A stretch of DNA of 64,000 bases, from the NCBI GenBank assembly GCA_033557465.1, contig CM066041.1, forward strand, positions 154,851,532-154,915,531. Reading direction: 5' to 3'. Made by a program: the position numbers and the translations under genes. Positions 41,465-52,636 of the stretch are shown here, in pieces (position 1 is the stretch's first letter; every line of letters begins with the position of its first letter). This DNA comes from Ichthyophis bannanicus. Its lineage: Eukaryota; Chordata; Amphibia; Gymnophiona; Ichthyophiidae. Below the pieces are notes generated by a model. That model ran no database searches and was not told where the DNA came from. It saw only the letters and a list, made by a program, of their open reading frames with translations.

Positions 41465-41968
41465 ATATACATATTATGTTTTATGGGTTTATTAAAATTT
41501 GATATACCGCCTTTCATACCATCAGAACAGTGTACAATAAACAAAGTTAAAAACAAAATAAAGAAAAAGGAAAAGAACCATTAAAATAATGGGACATTTA
41601 AAGGAAAGGAAGTGAGGGAATGAGAGAATGAAGTAGGGGTCAGGGAACAGACTCCTAGGAAATCTGTGGAGGAAGATTCAAGGCCCGCTGAAACAGGGGA
41701 GTTTTCAGGGAGGACTTATATTTGGGGCATGAGGGCTCAAAGCAAAGGTCAGCAGGGAGGGAATTCCAGAGACTGGGATCTAGGAAGTAAAAGACAGAGT
41801 GCTGTGTGGATTTGAAACAGGCATGTGATGGTGAAGGGGGATGAAGGAGATTTGCATGAATCAAACGGAGGATCCGGGGAGGGGCGTGTGGAATGAGGTA
41901 AGAGGACAAATAAGCGGGGGTGTCAGAGCGCATGATCTAATGGGTAAGACTGAGAAGTCTGACGTGGA
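41465..41968 (-). mobile_element. L2-type LINE ORF2 C-terminus and 3' end
   Basis: The minus strand reads YLSSYLIPHAPPRILR, TQHSVFYFLDPSLWNSLPAD and YKSSLKTPLFQRAL, the typical end of an L2 ORF2. The tail reads GGCGGTATATCAAATTTTAA. Its upstream part lies at 46785-47745, beyond the CR1-A copy that split it. Confidence 0.8.
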
Positions 41969-42147
41969 TGTGATAAGAACATAACAACATAAGATATGCC
42001 ATACTGGGTCAGACCAAGGTCCATCAAGCCCAGTATTCTGTTTCCAACAGTGGCCAATCTAGGTCATATGTACCTAGCAGTTTCCCCAAAAGACACAGGT
42101 TCCACAATGCTTGTATTGGTTCAAGCATTGATATCCTGGGTCCCTTC

Positions 42148-45111
42148 TTAATAATGGTTTATGGGCCTTTCCTCCAGGAACTTGTCCAAACCTTTTTTAA
42201 ACCCAGCTACACTAACAGCCTTTACTACATCCTCCGGTAACAAATTCCAGAGTTTGATTACACGTTGAGTGAAAAAATATTTTGTTTTATTAGCCTTAAA
42301 TAGTTTACCCTGTAGCTTCATTGCATGTCCCCTAGTCTTTCTATATTCTGATAAGGTAAACAATCGATCTACGTTTACCCGTTCCACTCCGTTCATTAAT
42401 TTATAGACTTCTATCATATCTCCCCTCAGCCGTCTCTTTTCCAGGTTAAAGAGCCCTAACCTTTTTAGCCTTTCTTCATAGGAGTATCCTTCCATCCCCT
42501 TTACCATTTTGGTGGCTCTTCTCTGAACCTTTTCTAAAATCGCTATATCCTTTTTAAGATACGGCGACTAGAATTGCACACAATATTCAAGGTGTGGTCT
42601 CACCATGGAACGATATAGAGGCATTATAATATCTTTTGTTTTATTTTCCATTCCTTTCCTTATCATACCTAGCATTCTATTTGCTCTCTTGGCCGCTGCT
42701 GCACACTGGGCCGAGGGTTTTAACATGGTATCCACAATGACACCTAAATCTTTTTCCTGGGTGGTGGTTCCTAATGTGGAACCTTGCATCGTGTAACCAT
42801 AGTTTGGGTTGTTCTTCCCTAGGTGCATAACCTCGCACTTGTTCACATTAAATTTCATCTGCCATTTTGATGCCCAGTCTTCCAATTTATCAAGATCCTC
42901 TTGCAATTTTCCACAATACTCTTGGGTTTTAACAACTTCAAATAGTTTTGTGTCATCTGCAAATTTGATAACCTCACTCGTTATTCCACTTTCCAGGTCA
43001 TTTATGAATATGTCAAAAAGCAGCGGACCCAGCACAGATCCCTGGGGTACACCACTATTCACCTTTCTCCATTGGGAAAATTGGCCATTTAGCCCTACCC
43101 TCTGCTTTCTATCTTTTAACCAGTTCCTGATCCACAATAGTACACTGCCTCCTATCCCATGACTCTTTAGTTTTGCCAAAAGTCTCTGATGAGGGACCTT
43201 GTCAAAGGCTTTCTGAAAGTCCAGATACACAATATCAACCGACTCACCTTTGTCCACCTGATTATTCACTCCTTCAAAAAAAACATAACAGATTAGTAAG
43301 ACAAGATCTTCCTTGTCTAAAGCCATGTTGGCTGTCTCCCATTAGGTCATGACTATCTACATGCTGAGTAATTTTATTCTTTATGACGGTTTCTACCATT
43401 TTTCCTGGTACTGATGTCAGGCTCACCGGTCTGTAGTTTCCCGGATCACCCCTGGAACCGTTTTTAAAAATTGGTGTTACATTGGCGATCCTCCAATCTT
43501 CAGGTATTAGAGATGATTTTAATGATAGTTCACAGATTACTAATAGCAGGTCTGCAAATTCGTATTTCAGTACTTTCAACACCCTTGGATGTATACCATC
43601 TGGCCCAGGTGATTTGCTACTCTTCAGTTTATCTAATAGTTGTAATACATCTTCCCGATGTATCGATATTCCTTCAATTCTTCCGCACCTTTAAATACCA
43701 CTTCAGTCATGGATAATATCCCTACATCTTCCTCAGTAAAGACTGAAGCAAAGAATTCATTCAATCTCTCCGCTATCACCTTGTCGCCTCTTAGTGCTCC
43801 TTTAACCCCTTGATCATCTAATGGACCAACTGACTCTCTCACAGGTTTTTTGCTACGAATGTACTTGAAAAGGTCTTTACTTCGCGTTTTTGCTTCCGCA
43901 GCAAGCTTCTTCTCAAATTCTCCCTTTGCCTGCCTTATCAATGCCTTGCATTTGACTTGCCAGTGCTTGTGCTGTTTCCAGGTTTCGTCGTTTGGCTCTT
44001 TTTTCCATTTCCTGAAAGATGCTTTTTTGGCAACAACAGCCTCTCTGACCTCACCTTTAAACCATGCTGGCAGTTTTTTGGACTTCCTTCCACTTTTCTT
44101 TAAGTGTGGAATACAGCTGGTTTGGGCTTCCAAGATAGTATTTTTCAACAACAGCCAAGCCTGATGTACGTCTTTAACCTTTGCAACTGCTCCTTTTAGT
44201 TTTTTCTTAACTGTTTTCCTCATTTTGTCATAGTTTCCCTTTCGAAAGTTAAAAGGTAGTACTGTGGATTTCCTTACTATCCCTCCTCCACTAATTAAAT
44301 CAAAGGCGATCATGCTATGATCACTATTGCCAAGTGGCCCTAACAACCTTATCTCTTGCACTAGATCTGGTGTTCCACTAAGGACTAGGTCTAATATGGC
44401 TTCCCCTCTGGTCGGTTCATGAACCAGCTGCTCCAAGAAGCAGTCATTTATTTCATTTAGGAACTTTATCTCCCTAGCATGTCCTGACGTGACACTGACC
44501 CAGTCGATACCGGGGTAGTTGAAATCACCCATTATTATTACTGCCCTGTAACTTTTGTTAGCTTCCTTGATTTCTTTGAGCATTTCATCATCCATTTGGT
44601 CATTCTGGCAAGGCGCTTGATAGTACACCCCCACTGCCATTGCCTTCCTCCTTTTACATGGAATTTCAATCCATATAGATTCTACAGCAGATTTTGTTTT
44701 CTGCAAAACTTTAATCCTTTCTGACTCAATGCCCTCTCTAACATAGAGAGCAACCCCTCCACCAATTTGATCAGCTCTATCATTACGATATAGTTTGTAC
44801 CCAGGTATCACAGTGTCCCACTGGTTGTCCTCCTTCCACTATGTCTCTGATATTCCAATCATATCTAACCTTTCATTTAGTGCTATATATTCTAACTCTC
44901 CCATCTTATTTTTTAGACTTCTAGCATTTGCATACAAGCATTTTAGAGAATGTATTTTACTCATATTAATTTGGCTATTGTTAGACATGGGTAATTTGGG
45001 ATCTTTAAGCTCAGTCTGCTCCATACTTGAGGGCATTTGGGCTACTTTACTCTTTTGTGGAACCTCTCTGCTTTTGGTAGTATCCTTCAAAGATACATTC
45101 TTCTGAACCAT
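42148..45111 (-). pseudogene. CR1-A ORF2 (endonuclease-RT), few lesions
   Basis: It starts MVQKNVSLKDTTKSREVPQK. The endonuclease reads SLKCLYANARSLKNKMGELE, then TAG in place of the TGG of the SETWW block (near 44841), GGGVALYVREGIESERIKVL, VIIMGDFNYPGIDW (44555-44514) and GNSDHSMIAFDL. A frameshift near 43680 precedes NYRPVSLTSVPGKMVETVIK and GDSQHGFRQGRSCLTNLL. After a second shift near 43290, VDIVYLDFQKAFDKVPHQRL (motif A), SGVPQGSVLGPLLFDIFIND (motif B) and VIKFADDTKLFEVV (motif C, about 42978-42937) follow. A stop (TAG) after EYCVQF at 42568 precedes the C-terminal 140 codons. About four lesions in all make this the best CR1 ORF2 here. Confidence 0.9.
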
Positions 45112-45146
45112 CCGCTCTTGGGTGACTGTCGGCTTTCCCCTAATAT

Positions 45147-46067
45147 CTAGTTTAAAAGCTGCCCTATCTCCTTTTTAAAGGTTAATGCCAGCAGCCTGGT
45201 TCCATCCTGGTTAAGGTGAAGCCCATCCCTTCGGAAGAGCCCCTCCTTTCCCCAGAATGTTCCCCAGTTCCTAACAAATCCAAAACCCTCATCTCTGCAC
45301 CATTGTCTCATCCACGCATTGAGACTCCGGAGCTCTGCCTGCCTTTTGGGTCTTGCGCGTGGAACAGGAAGCATTTCGGAGAATGCTACCCTGGAAGTTC
45401 TGGATTTCAACTTCCTACCTAAAAGCCTAAATTTAGCCTCCAAAACCTCCCTACCACATTTTCCTATGTCATTGGTACCGACATGTACCAAGACAGCAGA
45501 CTCCTCCTCAGCACTATCTAAGACCTTATCTAGGTGGCACGTGAGGTCCGCTACCTTCGCACCAGGCAGGCATGTTACCAGGCGATCCTCACGTCCACCA
45601 GTCACCCAGCTATCTACATGCCTAATGGTCGAATCACCAACTATAACGGCTGTCCTAACCCTTCCCTCATGGGCACATGGCCCTGGAGAAACTTCCTCGG
45701 TGCGAGAGGGTATTACATCACCTGGAGGACAGGTCCTAGTTACAGGATCACTTCCTGCCACACCAGAGTGATGCTCTCCTGTCACGTGACCTCTCTCCTC
45801 CATGGCAACAGGGATTCTGCCAGACTGGAGCTGGGACTTCAGGACTATATCCCTGTAGGTCTCGTCTATGTACCTCTCTGTCTGTCTTATACTTTCCAAG
45901 TCTGCTACTTTAGCCTCTAGAGAACGGACTCGTTCCCTGAGAGCAAAGAGCTCCTTGCACCTAGTGCACATGTAAGACCTCTCATCAAGTGGGAGAAAAT
46001 CATACATGTGACACTTAATGCAAAAGACTGGAAAGCCCCCATCCCGCTGCTGGACTGCTGTCTGCAT
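45147..46067 (-). CDS. CR1-A ORF1 protein, intact (306 aa), zinc-finger plus SGNH esterase
   Basis: A single open frame. Two cysteine pairs (C16, C19, C34, C37, in FCIKC and MCTRC) could bind a metal. A coiled-coil stretch follows (LFALRERVRSLEAKVADLES, about 41-60), then an acidic linker, and the esterase domain with the nucleophile box VIVGDSTIRHVDSW near 143, the Asn box LVHVGTNDIGKCG near 194 and the Asp-His box RRDGLHLNQDGTRLL near 278. All catalytic residues of an SGNH hydrolase are in place. CR1 ORF1 esterases are known and are thought to help RNA binding or membrane steps. The start ATG gives the cysteine pairs at their usual N-terminal place. Confidence 0.88.
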   Translation of the reverse strand: MQTAVQQRDGGFPVFCIKCHMYDFLPLDERSYMCTRCKELFALRERVRSLEAKVADLESIRQTERYIDETYRDIVLKSQLQSGRIPVAMEERGHVTGEHHSGVAGSDPVTRTCPPGDVIPSRTEEVSPGPCAHEGRVRTAVIVGDSTIRHVDSWVTGGREDRLVTCLPGAKVADLTCHLDKVLDSAEEESAVLVHVGTNDIGKCGREVLEAKFRLLGRKLKSRTSRVAFSEMLPVPRARPKRQAELRSLNAWMRQWCRDEGFGFVRNWGTFWGKEGLFRRDGLHLNQDGTRLLALTFKKEIGQLLN

Positions 46068-46784
46068 CTTAGTTTTAAGTTTGTGTTTAGATCTAAGTTC
46101 TTTACTTACTAAGGGTTGCTATGGATATTTATACTAATAAAACTGTACCTAATACGTGTAATATACCTTGTTCACCTGAAGCTTAACTAATCTCAGGTCC
46201 TTAGTGTATGACTGATTTGGGTAATGAGCTTCACCTGAGAGCAACTCCTGTCTTTTAAGATGTGTAAGTACCTATAAAGCTACGATTATCCCAGGGGAGG
46301 GAGGGAAATAACACTTATTAAAAGAGGGCGGCTACACAGTACCCTGTCTTGTGCTGCTGAGGTAAGCTAAATTCTAATTTGATTTAAATTATAGCTCTTA
46401 GCTGCTGCTAGGCTCTAACTTCTTATGAAATTTAAACTACAAGCTCTCTGCTGGGTTCTAAATTTAACCAGAAAGCTCTCTTCTGTGTTTTAAATTTAAA
46501 CTAAAAGTACTTTGCTGTTACTAGGCCCTGAGTGACTATTAAATTTAAACTACAAGCTCTCTGCTGGGTATGAAATGTAACCAGAAAGTTCTCCTCTGTG
46601 TTTTATATTTAAACTTAAACTGCTGCTACTAGGCCCTGACTGATTTAACAAAAAATAGTGGGTTCACAGATTAATTAGCTTTAATACAAAGAATTCCTTT
46701 TAGAAAATTACCAGAAGTATATACTCACAGTTGCAGATCTCTCTTCAGAAGTAACAGTCCCTTTTTCTAGTCCTTCAAGATGGG

Positions 46785-47745
46785 TGAGAGGGAGCCAGTG
46801 GGACTTGATAAGGAGAAACATGATCAAATTTAGTAGCACAATGAAAAAGGTAAATGGTTGGGTTCTGGACAGATTGGAAGCTTTAAGTTGATAGTGTGGT
46901 AGGCCAGAGTAGATACATTAGAATAAACTAAACGTGAAGTGACCAAAACCAGGAGCAGAGCGGCAATGGAGGAATCAGGAAGAAGTGACCAAATAGAGAA
47001 TATCTGATGAAGAGCAAAGAAGGACAGTTTCATGACAACGCTGATCTGATCCTGGAAAGTGAGATACCTGTCAAGAATAGCCCCGAGATATTTAAGGGAG
47101 GAAACAATGGGAATAGGAAAGCCATTGAGCAAGGGGGATAGTGAGGGAGGAGTGGAAGAACCAGTAAGCCAAATAGCAGAGGTTTTGGAAGGATTCATTT
47201 CAGACGATTAGAGTGTAGCCAAGATGCAACCAGAGAGAGGCAAGAGTTAATGACGGTGAGGTCAGGAGAGGTGAGATGGGTATGGAAAGGTAGCAGGATG
47301 TCACCTGCATAGTGGTATGTAGATACACCCTGCTGCTGAATGAGGGTGGCCAGGGGGGCAAGAAAGACATTGAAAAGGAGGGGGGTCAAAACTGAATCTT
47401 GAGTGATGCTGCAAGAGAGGGGCAAGTGAGAGGACGAGGAAGCCTGAAAGGACACGTAGTAGGAAAGGTCAGTGAGGAAAGAATAGAACCATTGTAAAAC
47501 AAATCCATGTAAACCTGCAGCTTGAAGCCGTGAAAGGAGAAGAGAGTGACTGACGAGGTTGAAAGCACAGGAAAGGTCAAAAGAGACAGCCAGTGATATA
47601 TTACCCTTATCCAAAGATTCACATGTTTCATTAAGAACAGATAGAAGAATGGTTTCCGTACTGTGACCAGTCCGGAAGCCAGATTGTCTGGGGTGTAAGA
47701 AGCTGGTTTTTCCAAGATGATGAGAGAATTGGCATATAAACATAC
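46785..47745 (-). mobile_element. L2-type LINE RT domain
   Basis: The minus strand reads SFLHPRQSGFRTGHSTETIL, LAVSFDLSCAFNLVSHSLLL (motif A), ITQDSVLTPLLFNVFLAPLA (motif B) and TYHYAGDILLPF (motif C, YAGD for YADD). In the next frame follow MNPSKTSAIWL, SLKYLGAILDRYLTFQDQIS and the start of the palm-thumb end to 46830. It is 5'-truncated and joins the L2 end at 41968 across the CR1-A copy. Confidence 0.85.
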
Positions 47746-48074
47746 AAACATCTCTAAAATTTATTTAGAACAAACAATTATACATCCATAGAGATATATT
47801 TGCTCCAACCATATGGACCAAGAGCCTAAAGAACCACCTGATCCCTCCAGTCCAAAAACAGCCACTACATCACCTTAACAATAGTCAAAAAATCAAAGAA
47901 AAAAATACTTATCCACAAATGTCTCCAACGTAAAAAAAAGACATTAAAGTTCTTCAAGACAAAATAGGCATCCAAACCAAGGCTGACCTTTAAGTGATTG
48001 TGTATCCAGATCAAAAATCCAAGGGAAAAATTACTTTAGCTCTCTAGTAACTGATGTGGATCAAAGAAAGGTTG
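47746..48074. other. Unassigned sequence
   Basis: AT-rich DNA with no recognised gene or repeat. Confidence 0.4.
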
Positions 48075-48520
48075 TTTGCAGCTTCACACTCCAACTTCAT
48101 ATACTACTTTCAAACAACTTAGGTATAAATGGATTCGAGTAGCTACTTTTTCCTGTATGCCCCCCCCCCCCATACTATGGAATTCACTTCCCCCTGATAT
48201 TCGTTTTGAAAGTTCCCATAAGAAATTTAAGAAGTTGCCGACGACCTGACTTTTTGAAAGAACTTATATTACTTACTTTTAATGCAGGTTTGGCTCCCCC
48301 TCCTCCTCCCCCACCCCTCCAATGTTTGCAGTTTTTATCTGTTTCTACTGGATTGATTTTGTTGTGCTATGCATGCCTTACCTTGTGTTTGTTTCTATCC
48401 TATATTTGAATTTATGTTCCGTCAATTCTTTTTTTTTAAATTGTAAACCACTATGATGCCAGTTTTTGTGCACATAGCGGTATACCAAATTTTTACAATA
48501 AATAAATAAATAATCAGGGT
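48075..48520 (+). mobile_element. L2-type LINE 3' end
   Basis: The frame reads LWNSLPPDIRFESSHKKFKK near 48172-48232, typical of the end of L2 ORF2. The tail ACCACTATGATGCCAG, CATAGCGGTATACC and (AATA)n follow. A C-run at 48163-48174 may have slipped the frame. Confidence 0.75.
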
Positions 48521-49771
48521 AGGATGGAAAACTCCAAATAGTGGCTTAACTGCTGATTACAAAGGCAGCACAGTCCCGCATTTATGTTCCAGCACTGACC
48601 AGCGGAAGACTAAGTTGCTGTCCACTGACGTTCCCTCTCTCAGCCTCAGCATACCCACACACACACATATATATATAAATGTAAGTTCCTGGACTACTGC
48701 AAATGTCCAGCCCTACTATAACCCTGCTAGTAATGGTATTGAAGTGTAGTCGGGCCACTGTAGTACCTCGGGCTGTGACTCCAACAGGGCGGACACTCAG
48801 AACAAACTAACCTCATCCTGTGACAAGTATCCTCAAAGTCAAAGAACCAATCATAGGAGGAAACAGAAACTAAACAAGACTGTTAGACTGCAAAGTCAGG
48901 ATGATGTTACACTCTCAAGTAATAAGGTGCAATAGATCAGCAGCATTCAGAATTCAAATTCTAAAATATTAATTTAAAAAGATAAATAAGATGAATTCTA
49001 AACTTTCTGACTGCAGTTGAGTAATTGACTATATTAAAAACTGTAAAGTTGTTCAAGTGCTTTGAGATAATATTGTACTTTTCTTTAACAGAGATGCAAC
49101 AACTTCAGCAAACTCCCTTCAGATAAGTATCAGTTTAAGCCTTAAACAATTACTTTTTTTCAGAGATAAATTATTTTCTAAACATATTTTTCTCTTCCTT
49201 ACAGAACTTATTGTGCAGTAAAGCAGCAACAGATAAGTATTAAAATACTAGCTTTAGGCAAGATACATTCTTAAAAGTTTTCTAAAATTTAACTTTCCTT
49301 AAAATTTAAAATAATTTCTCTTTCTTTTCTTTCAGATGCTAGGTAAGTAAGTATTGGGTTTTTTTCATTAATTCTGTCAAAAATTCATCAGAATGTTATA
49401 TATGGTCTCAAATATCAGCATTGTCAGTGTTTAGTAGCTACACTGGGGCCCTTGGACTTCCTCCAGGTCAGGTCTGGTCAGTACTGGTGCAGGTTCTCCC
49501 AGGACTGGTCCTCAGTCAAGTTCAGTGATGGTCACGTTGGAATTCTACTGCCTAACTTTAATTAAATCAAAAAGAGAAACCTGTCTCCTTAACTTTTTTT
49601 TTTGCTTTATTTTAAAGTAGCTGTGAAAGCCACTAGAATTCTAAATTGTAGCAGAGATATCAGGAAACTAGCTATTGTCTAGCTAATTGTCATATTAAAT
49701 AGCTTATTAAATACCATGCATGTGTGGCTGTTTGCTCTTGAATTTAATATTCTGGTGAGGCAATACAATCC
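48521..49771. other. Unassigned sequence
   Basis: No gene was identified over 1.25 kb. It includes a short (AC)n/(AT)n near 48658-48677 and several splice-acceptor-like tracts (49080-49090, 49190-49203, 49320-49335), each followed within 10-60 nt by a donor-like (A/G)TAAGTA. They are probably chance or decayed LINE leader sequence. Confidence 0.4.
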
Positions 49772-51430
49772 ATGATGATCCTTTTCCTGGGTGATAGTTC
49801 CTAATGTGGAACCTTGCATCGTATAACCATAGTTTGGGTTGTCCATTCCTAGGGGCATAACTTTGCACTTGTCCACATTAAATTTCATCTACCATTTGGA
49901 TGTCCAGTCTTCCAATTTTTCAAGGTCCTCTTGCAATTTTTCACAATCTTCTTGCATTTTTACAACTTTGAATAATTTTATGTCATCTGCAAATTTGATC
50001 ACCTCACTCGTTATTCCTATTTCCAGGTCATTTATGAATATGTTAAAAAGCAGCAGACCCAGCATAGATCCCTGGGGTACTCCGCTATTCACCATTCTCC
50101 TTTGAGAAAACTGACCATTTAGCTCTACTCTCTGCTTTCTATCTTTTAACCAGTTCCTGATTCACAATACTATAGTGCCTCCAATCCCATAACTTTTTAG
50201 TTTCAGCAAGTGTCTCTCTTAAGGGACTTTGTCAAAGGCCTTCTGAAAATCCAGATACACTTTATCAACCAGCTCACTTTTGTCTACCTGTTTATTCATA
50301 CCTTTCAAAAAATATAACAGATTAGTAAAACAATACTTTTCTTTGCTAAATCCATGTTGGCTTTCTCCCATTAAACCATGGCTATCTTACATGTTAGGTA
50401 ATTGTATTCTTTATTATGGTTTCTACCATTTTGCCCAGTACTGATGTCAGGCTCACCGGTCTGTAGATTCCCAGATCACCCCTGGAACTCTTTTTAAAAA
50501 TTGGAGTTACATTGGCCACTCTCCAATCTGCAGGTACTACAGATGATTTTAATGATAATTCACATATTACTAATAGTAGGTCTGCAATCTCACATTTCAG
50601 TTCTTTCAACACCCTTGGAAGTATACCATCCAGTCCAGGTGATGTTCTACTCTTCAATTTATCAAACAGTTGTAATACGTCCTCCCAGTTTATTGATATT
50701 TCTTTCAATTCTTCTGTTACATCACCTTTATATACCATTTCAGGCATGGGTAACTTCCCTGCATTTTCTTAAGTAAAGACTGAAGCAAAGAATTCATTCA
50801 GTCTCTCCGCTATGGCCTTGTCCTCTCGTAGTTCCCTTTTTATTTCTCTATCATCCAATAGTCTAACTGACTCTCTCACAGGTTTTTGCTGCAAATGTAC
50901 TTGAAAAAGGTTTTATTATGGCATTTTTGCTTCCATGGCAAAGTTGTTGTCAAATTCTCTCTTTGCCTGCCTTATCAATGCCCTGCATCTAACTTGCCAA
51001 TGCTTATATTGTTTCTGGTGTTTGTTGTTTGGTTCCTTTTTCCATTTCCTGAAAGTTGCTTTTTTTGACAACACCTACCTCTCTGACCTTGCCTTTAAAC
51101 CATCCTGGCAGTTTTTTGGCCTTCCTTCCACTTTACTGAAAGCAGGGAATACATCTAGTCTGGGCTTCCAAGATAATACCTTTAAACAACACCCATGCTT
51201 GATGTAAATCTTTAAACTTTGCATCTGCTCCTTGTAGTTTTTTCTTAACTATTTTGCTCATTTTATCATAATCTCCCTTAGGAAAGTTAAAAGGTGATAC
51301 TGTGGATTTCCTTGCCGTCTTTCTTCCGTTTATTAAATAAAATGTGATCATGCTTTGATCACTATTTTGCCAAGTGGCCCCAAAACCCTTATCTCTTGCA
51401 CCAGATCATGTGTTCCACTAAGGACTAGGT
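49772..51430 (-). mobile_element. CR1-A LINE internal segment (endonuclease end to RT thumb)
   Basis: On the minus strand from 51430: LVLSGT-like, then DYDKMSKIVKKKLQGADAKF near 51275, LNEFFASVFT-like near 50800, MPEMVYKGDVTEELKEISIN near 50747, LKSSVVPADWRVANVTPIFK near 50540, DLGIYRPVSLTSVLGKMVET near 50470, NSGVPQGSMLGLLLFNIFIN and EVIKFADDIKLFKVVKMQED (FADD, near 50000-49950). It ends near 49772 before the 3' part. Both ends are truncated, and several frames are broken. Confidence 0.87.
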
Positions 51431-51594
51431 CCCTAAGCAGGATCCACCCCATTTTTCACACAAAACTATTTTTCTTTTTAAATTAATTTCACACTGCAAA
51501 TTTCTAAGAGAGCAAAGTGTCAGCGAGCAACATATATAAGTTTAGCTTTTTTCTTCTCACAGGTTTCAGGTTTACTGCTGTGTCTTATATCCTA
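51431..51594. other. Unassigned spacer
   Basis: No match was recognised between the CR1-A segment and the L2-type tail. Confidence 0.35.
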
Positions 51595-51658
51595 ATGTAC
51601 AGCGCTGAGTACGCCTTGTAGCGCTATACAAATGATTATTATTATTATTAGTAGTAGA
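51595..51658 (+). repeat. L2-type LINE 3' tail
   Basis: TGTACAGCGCTGAGTACGCC, GTAGCGCTATACAAATGATT and an (ATT)n/(AGT)n end repeat the motif at 36145 and 52950. Confidence 0.6.
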
Positions 51659-51695
51659 ACCTTTACTAAAGGCAGTGGAAATAGCTAGACACCAA

Positions 51696-51819
51696 GGGGC
51701 ATGTTTACTAAGATGGGCTAACTGTTAATAGGGGCTATTTGCAACTAGTCCCCATTAAATAACATGGAACCTAGTTAAAATCACTTGTGCTGTTAGCCCA
51801 GTTTAATAAACATGGTCCC
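51696..51819. mobile_element. Degenerate copy of the 128-bp foldback MITE
   Basis: It opens GGGGCATGTTTACTAAGATG and closes TTTAATAAACATGGTCCC, with the inner words GGGCTAACTGTTAA and GCTGTTAGCCCAG. The arms still pair but are worn. It is the second member of the family at 25636. Confidence 0.75.
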
Positions 51820-52156
51820 AACTCGGTCAGAGGTTTTTAGCACTGATGATGACTTTCAAAATCTCAAATCAGTTTTAAATCTCGGTCATAGAGAAACCTC
51901 AGGAAGATCCAGAATTCAATGGCTTTTAGCTTTAAGATTTCCTCTCAGGAGCATACAAATCCAGAGTTTGCCTTTTGAAAGGACTCAGTTTCACACAGCA
52001 CTCTTCAGTTTCACAGTCCCTCCGGTTAACAGCTCTTTACAAATTTTTCTTTTTCCTTTTACAGGAATCAGACAACAGATATGTCAAACAAAGAAAAAGA
52101 AGGCAACCTCTAAAAGGAAACAAGCAAGAATTGGAGGCCATTGTTTGTTTTTCCAA

Positions 52157-52636
52157 ATAAGATATGCCATACTGGGTCAGACCATCAAACAGACTATCCT
52201 GTTTCCAACAGTGGCCAATCCAAGTCACAAGTGCCTGTCAGGTTCCAAAAACGTACATAGATTCCATGCTGCTTATCCCAGGGGTATGCAGTGGATTTTG
52301 CCGTCCACTTTAATAATGGTTAATAGCCCAGAAACTTGTCCAAACCTCTTTTAAACCCAGCTACACTAATAATTTTTTCTGCATCCTCCGGCAACCAATT
52401 CTGGAGTTTGATTACATGTTGAGTGAAAAAAAATATTTTATCCGGTTAGTCTTAAATGTGCTACATTGTAGCTTCATTATTTGTCCCCTAGTCTTTCTAC
52501 TTCTTGAAAGAGTAAACTACCGATCTACATTTACCCAATCTACTCCACTCATTATTTCATAGACCTCTATCATATCTTCCCTCAGCTGTCTCCTTTCTAA
52601 GCTGAAGATCCCCAACTTTTTAAGCCTTTCCCTACA
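52157..52636 (-). mobile_element. CR1-A LINE 3' end (first part)
   Basis: On the minus strand, the coding end (RDKWVNVDR-like words near 52520, VIKLQNWLPEDAEKIISVAG near 52410-52350, FKRGLDKFLG near 52345) and the tail to CATATCTTATTTGG near 52157 are present. An L2 copy interrupts it at 52637, and it goes on at 53353. Confidence 0.8.

Larger units (their letters stand above)
41969..46745 (-). mobile_element. Nearly complete CR1-A LINE inserted in an L2
   Basis: The 3' end at 41969-41990 is ATAAGAACATAACAACATAA (reversed). ORF2 covers 45111-42148 and ORF1 46067-45147. A 5' untranslated region of about 680 nt (46068-46745) contains tandemly related units (TTTAAACTACAAGCTCTCTG and similar at 46370-46640). 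It separates the two halves of an L2. No exact target duplication was found; GTGGATGTGATAA at 41965 and GTGGGACTTGATAA at 46798 are only similar. Confidence 0.88.

Noticed and set aside
49310..49350. A micro-exon between TTTCTTTCAG and GTAAGTAAG on the plus strand
   Set aside because: The exon would be only 7 nt with no neighbouring exon. Similar acceptor-donor pairs nearby suggest chance in T-rich DNA.
52064..52160. A terminal exon after CCTTTTACAG with a lysine-rich frame
   Set aside because: The frame soon runs into CR1 sequence and has no partner exon.
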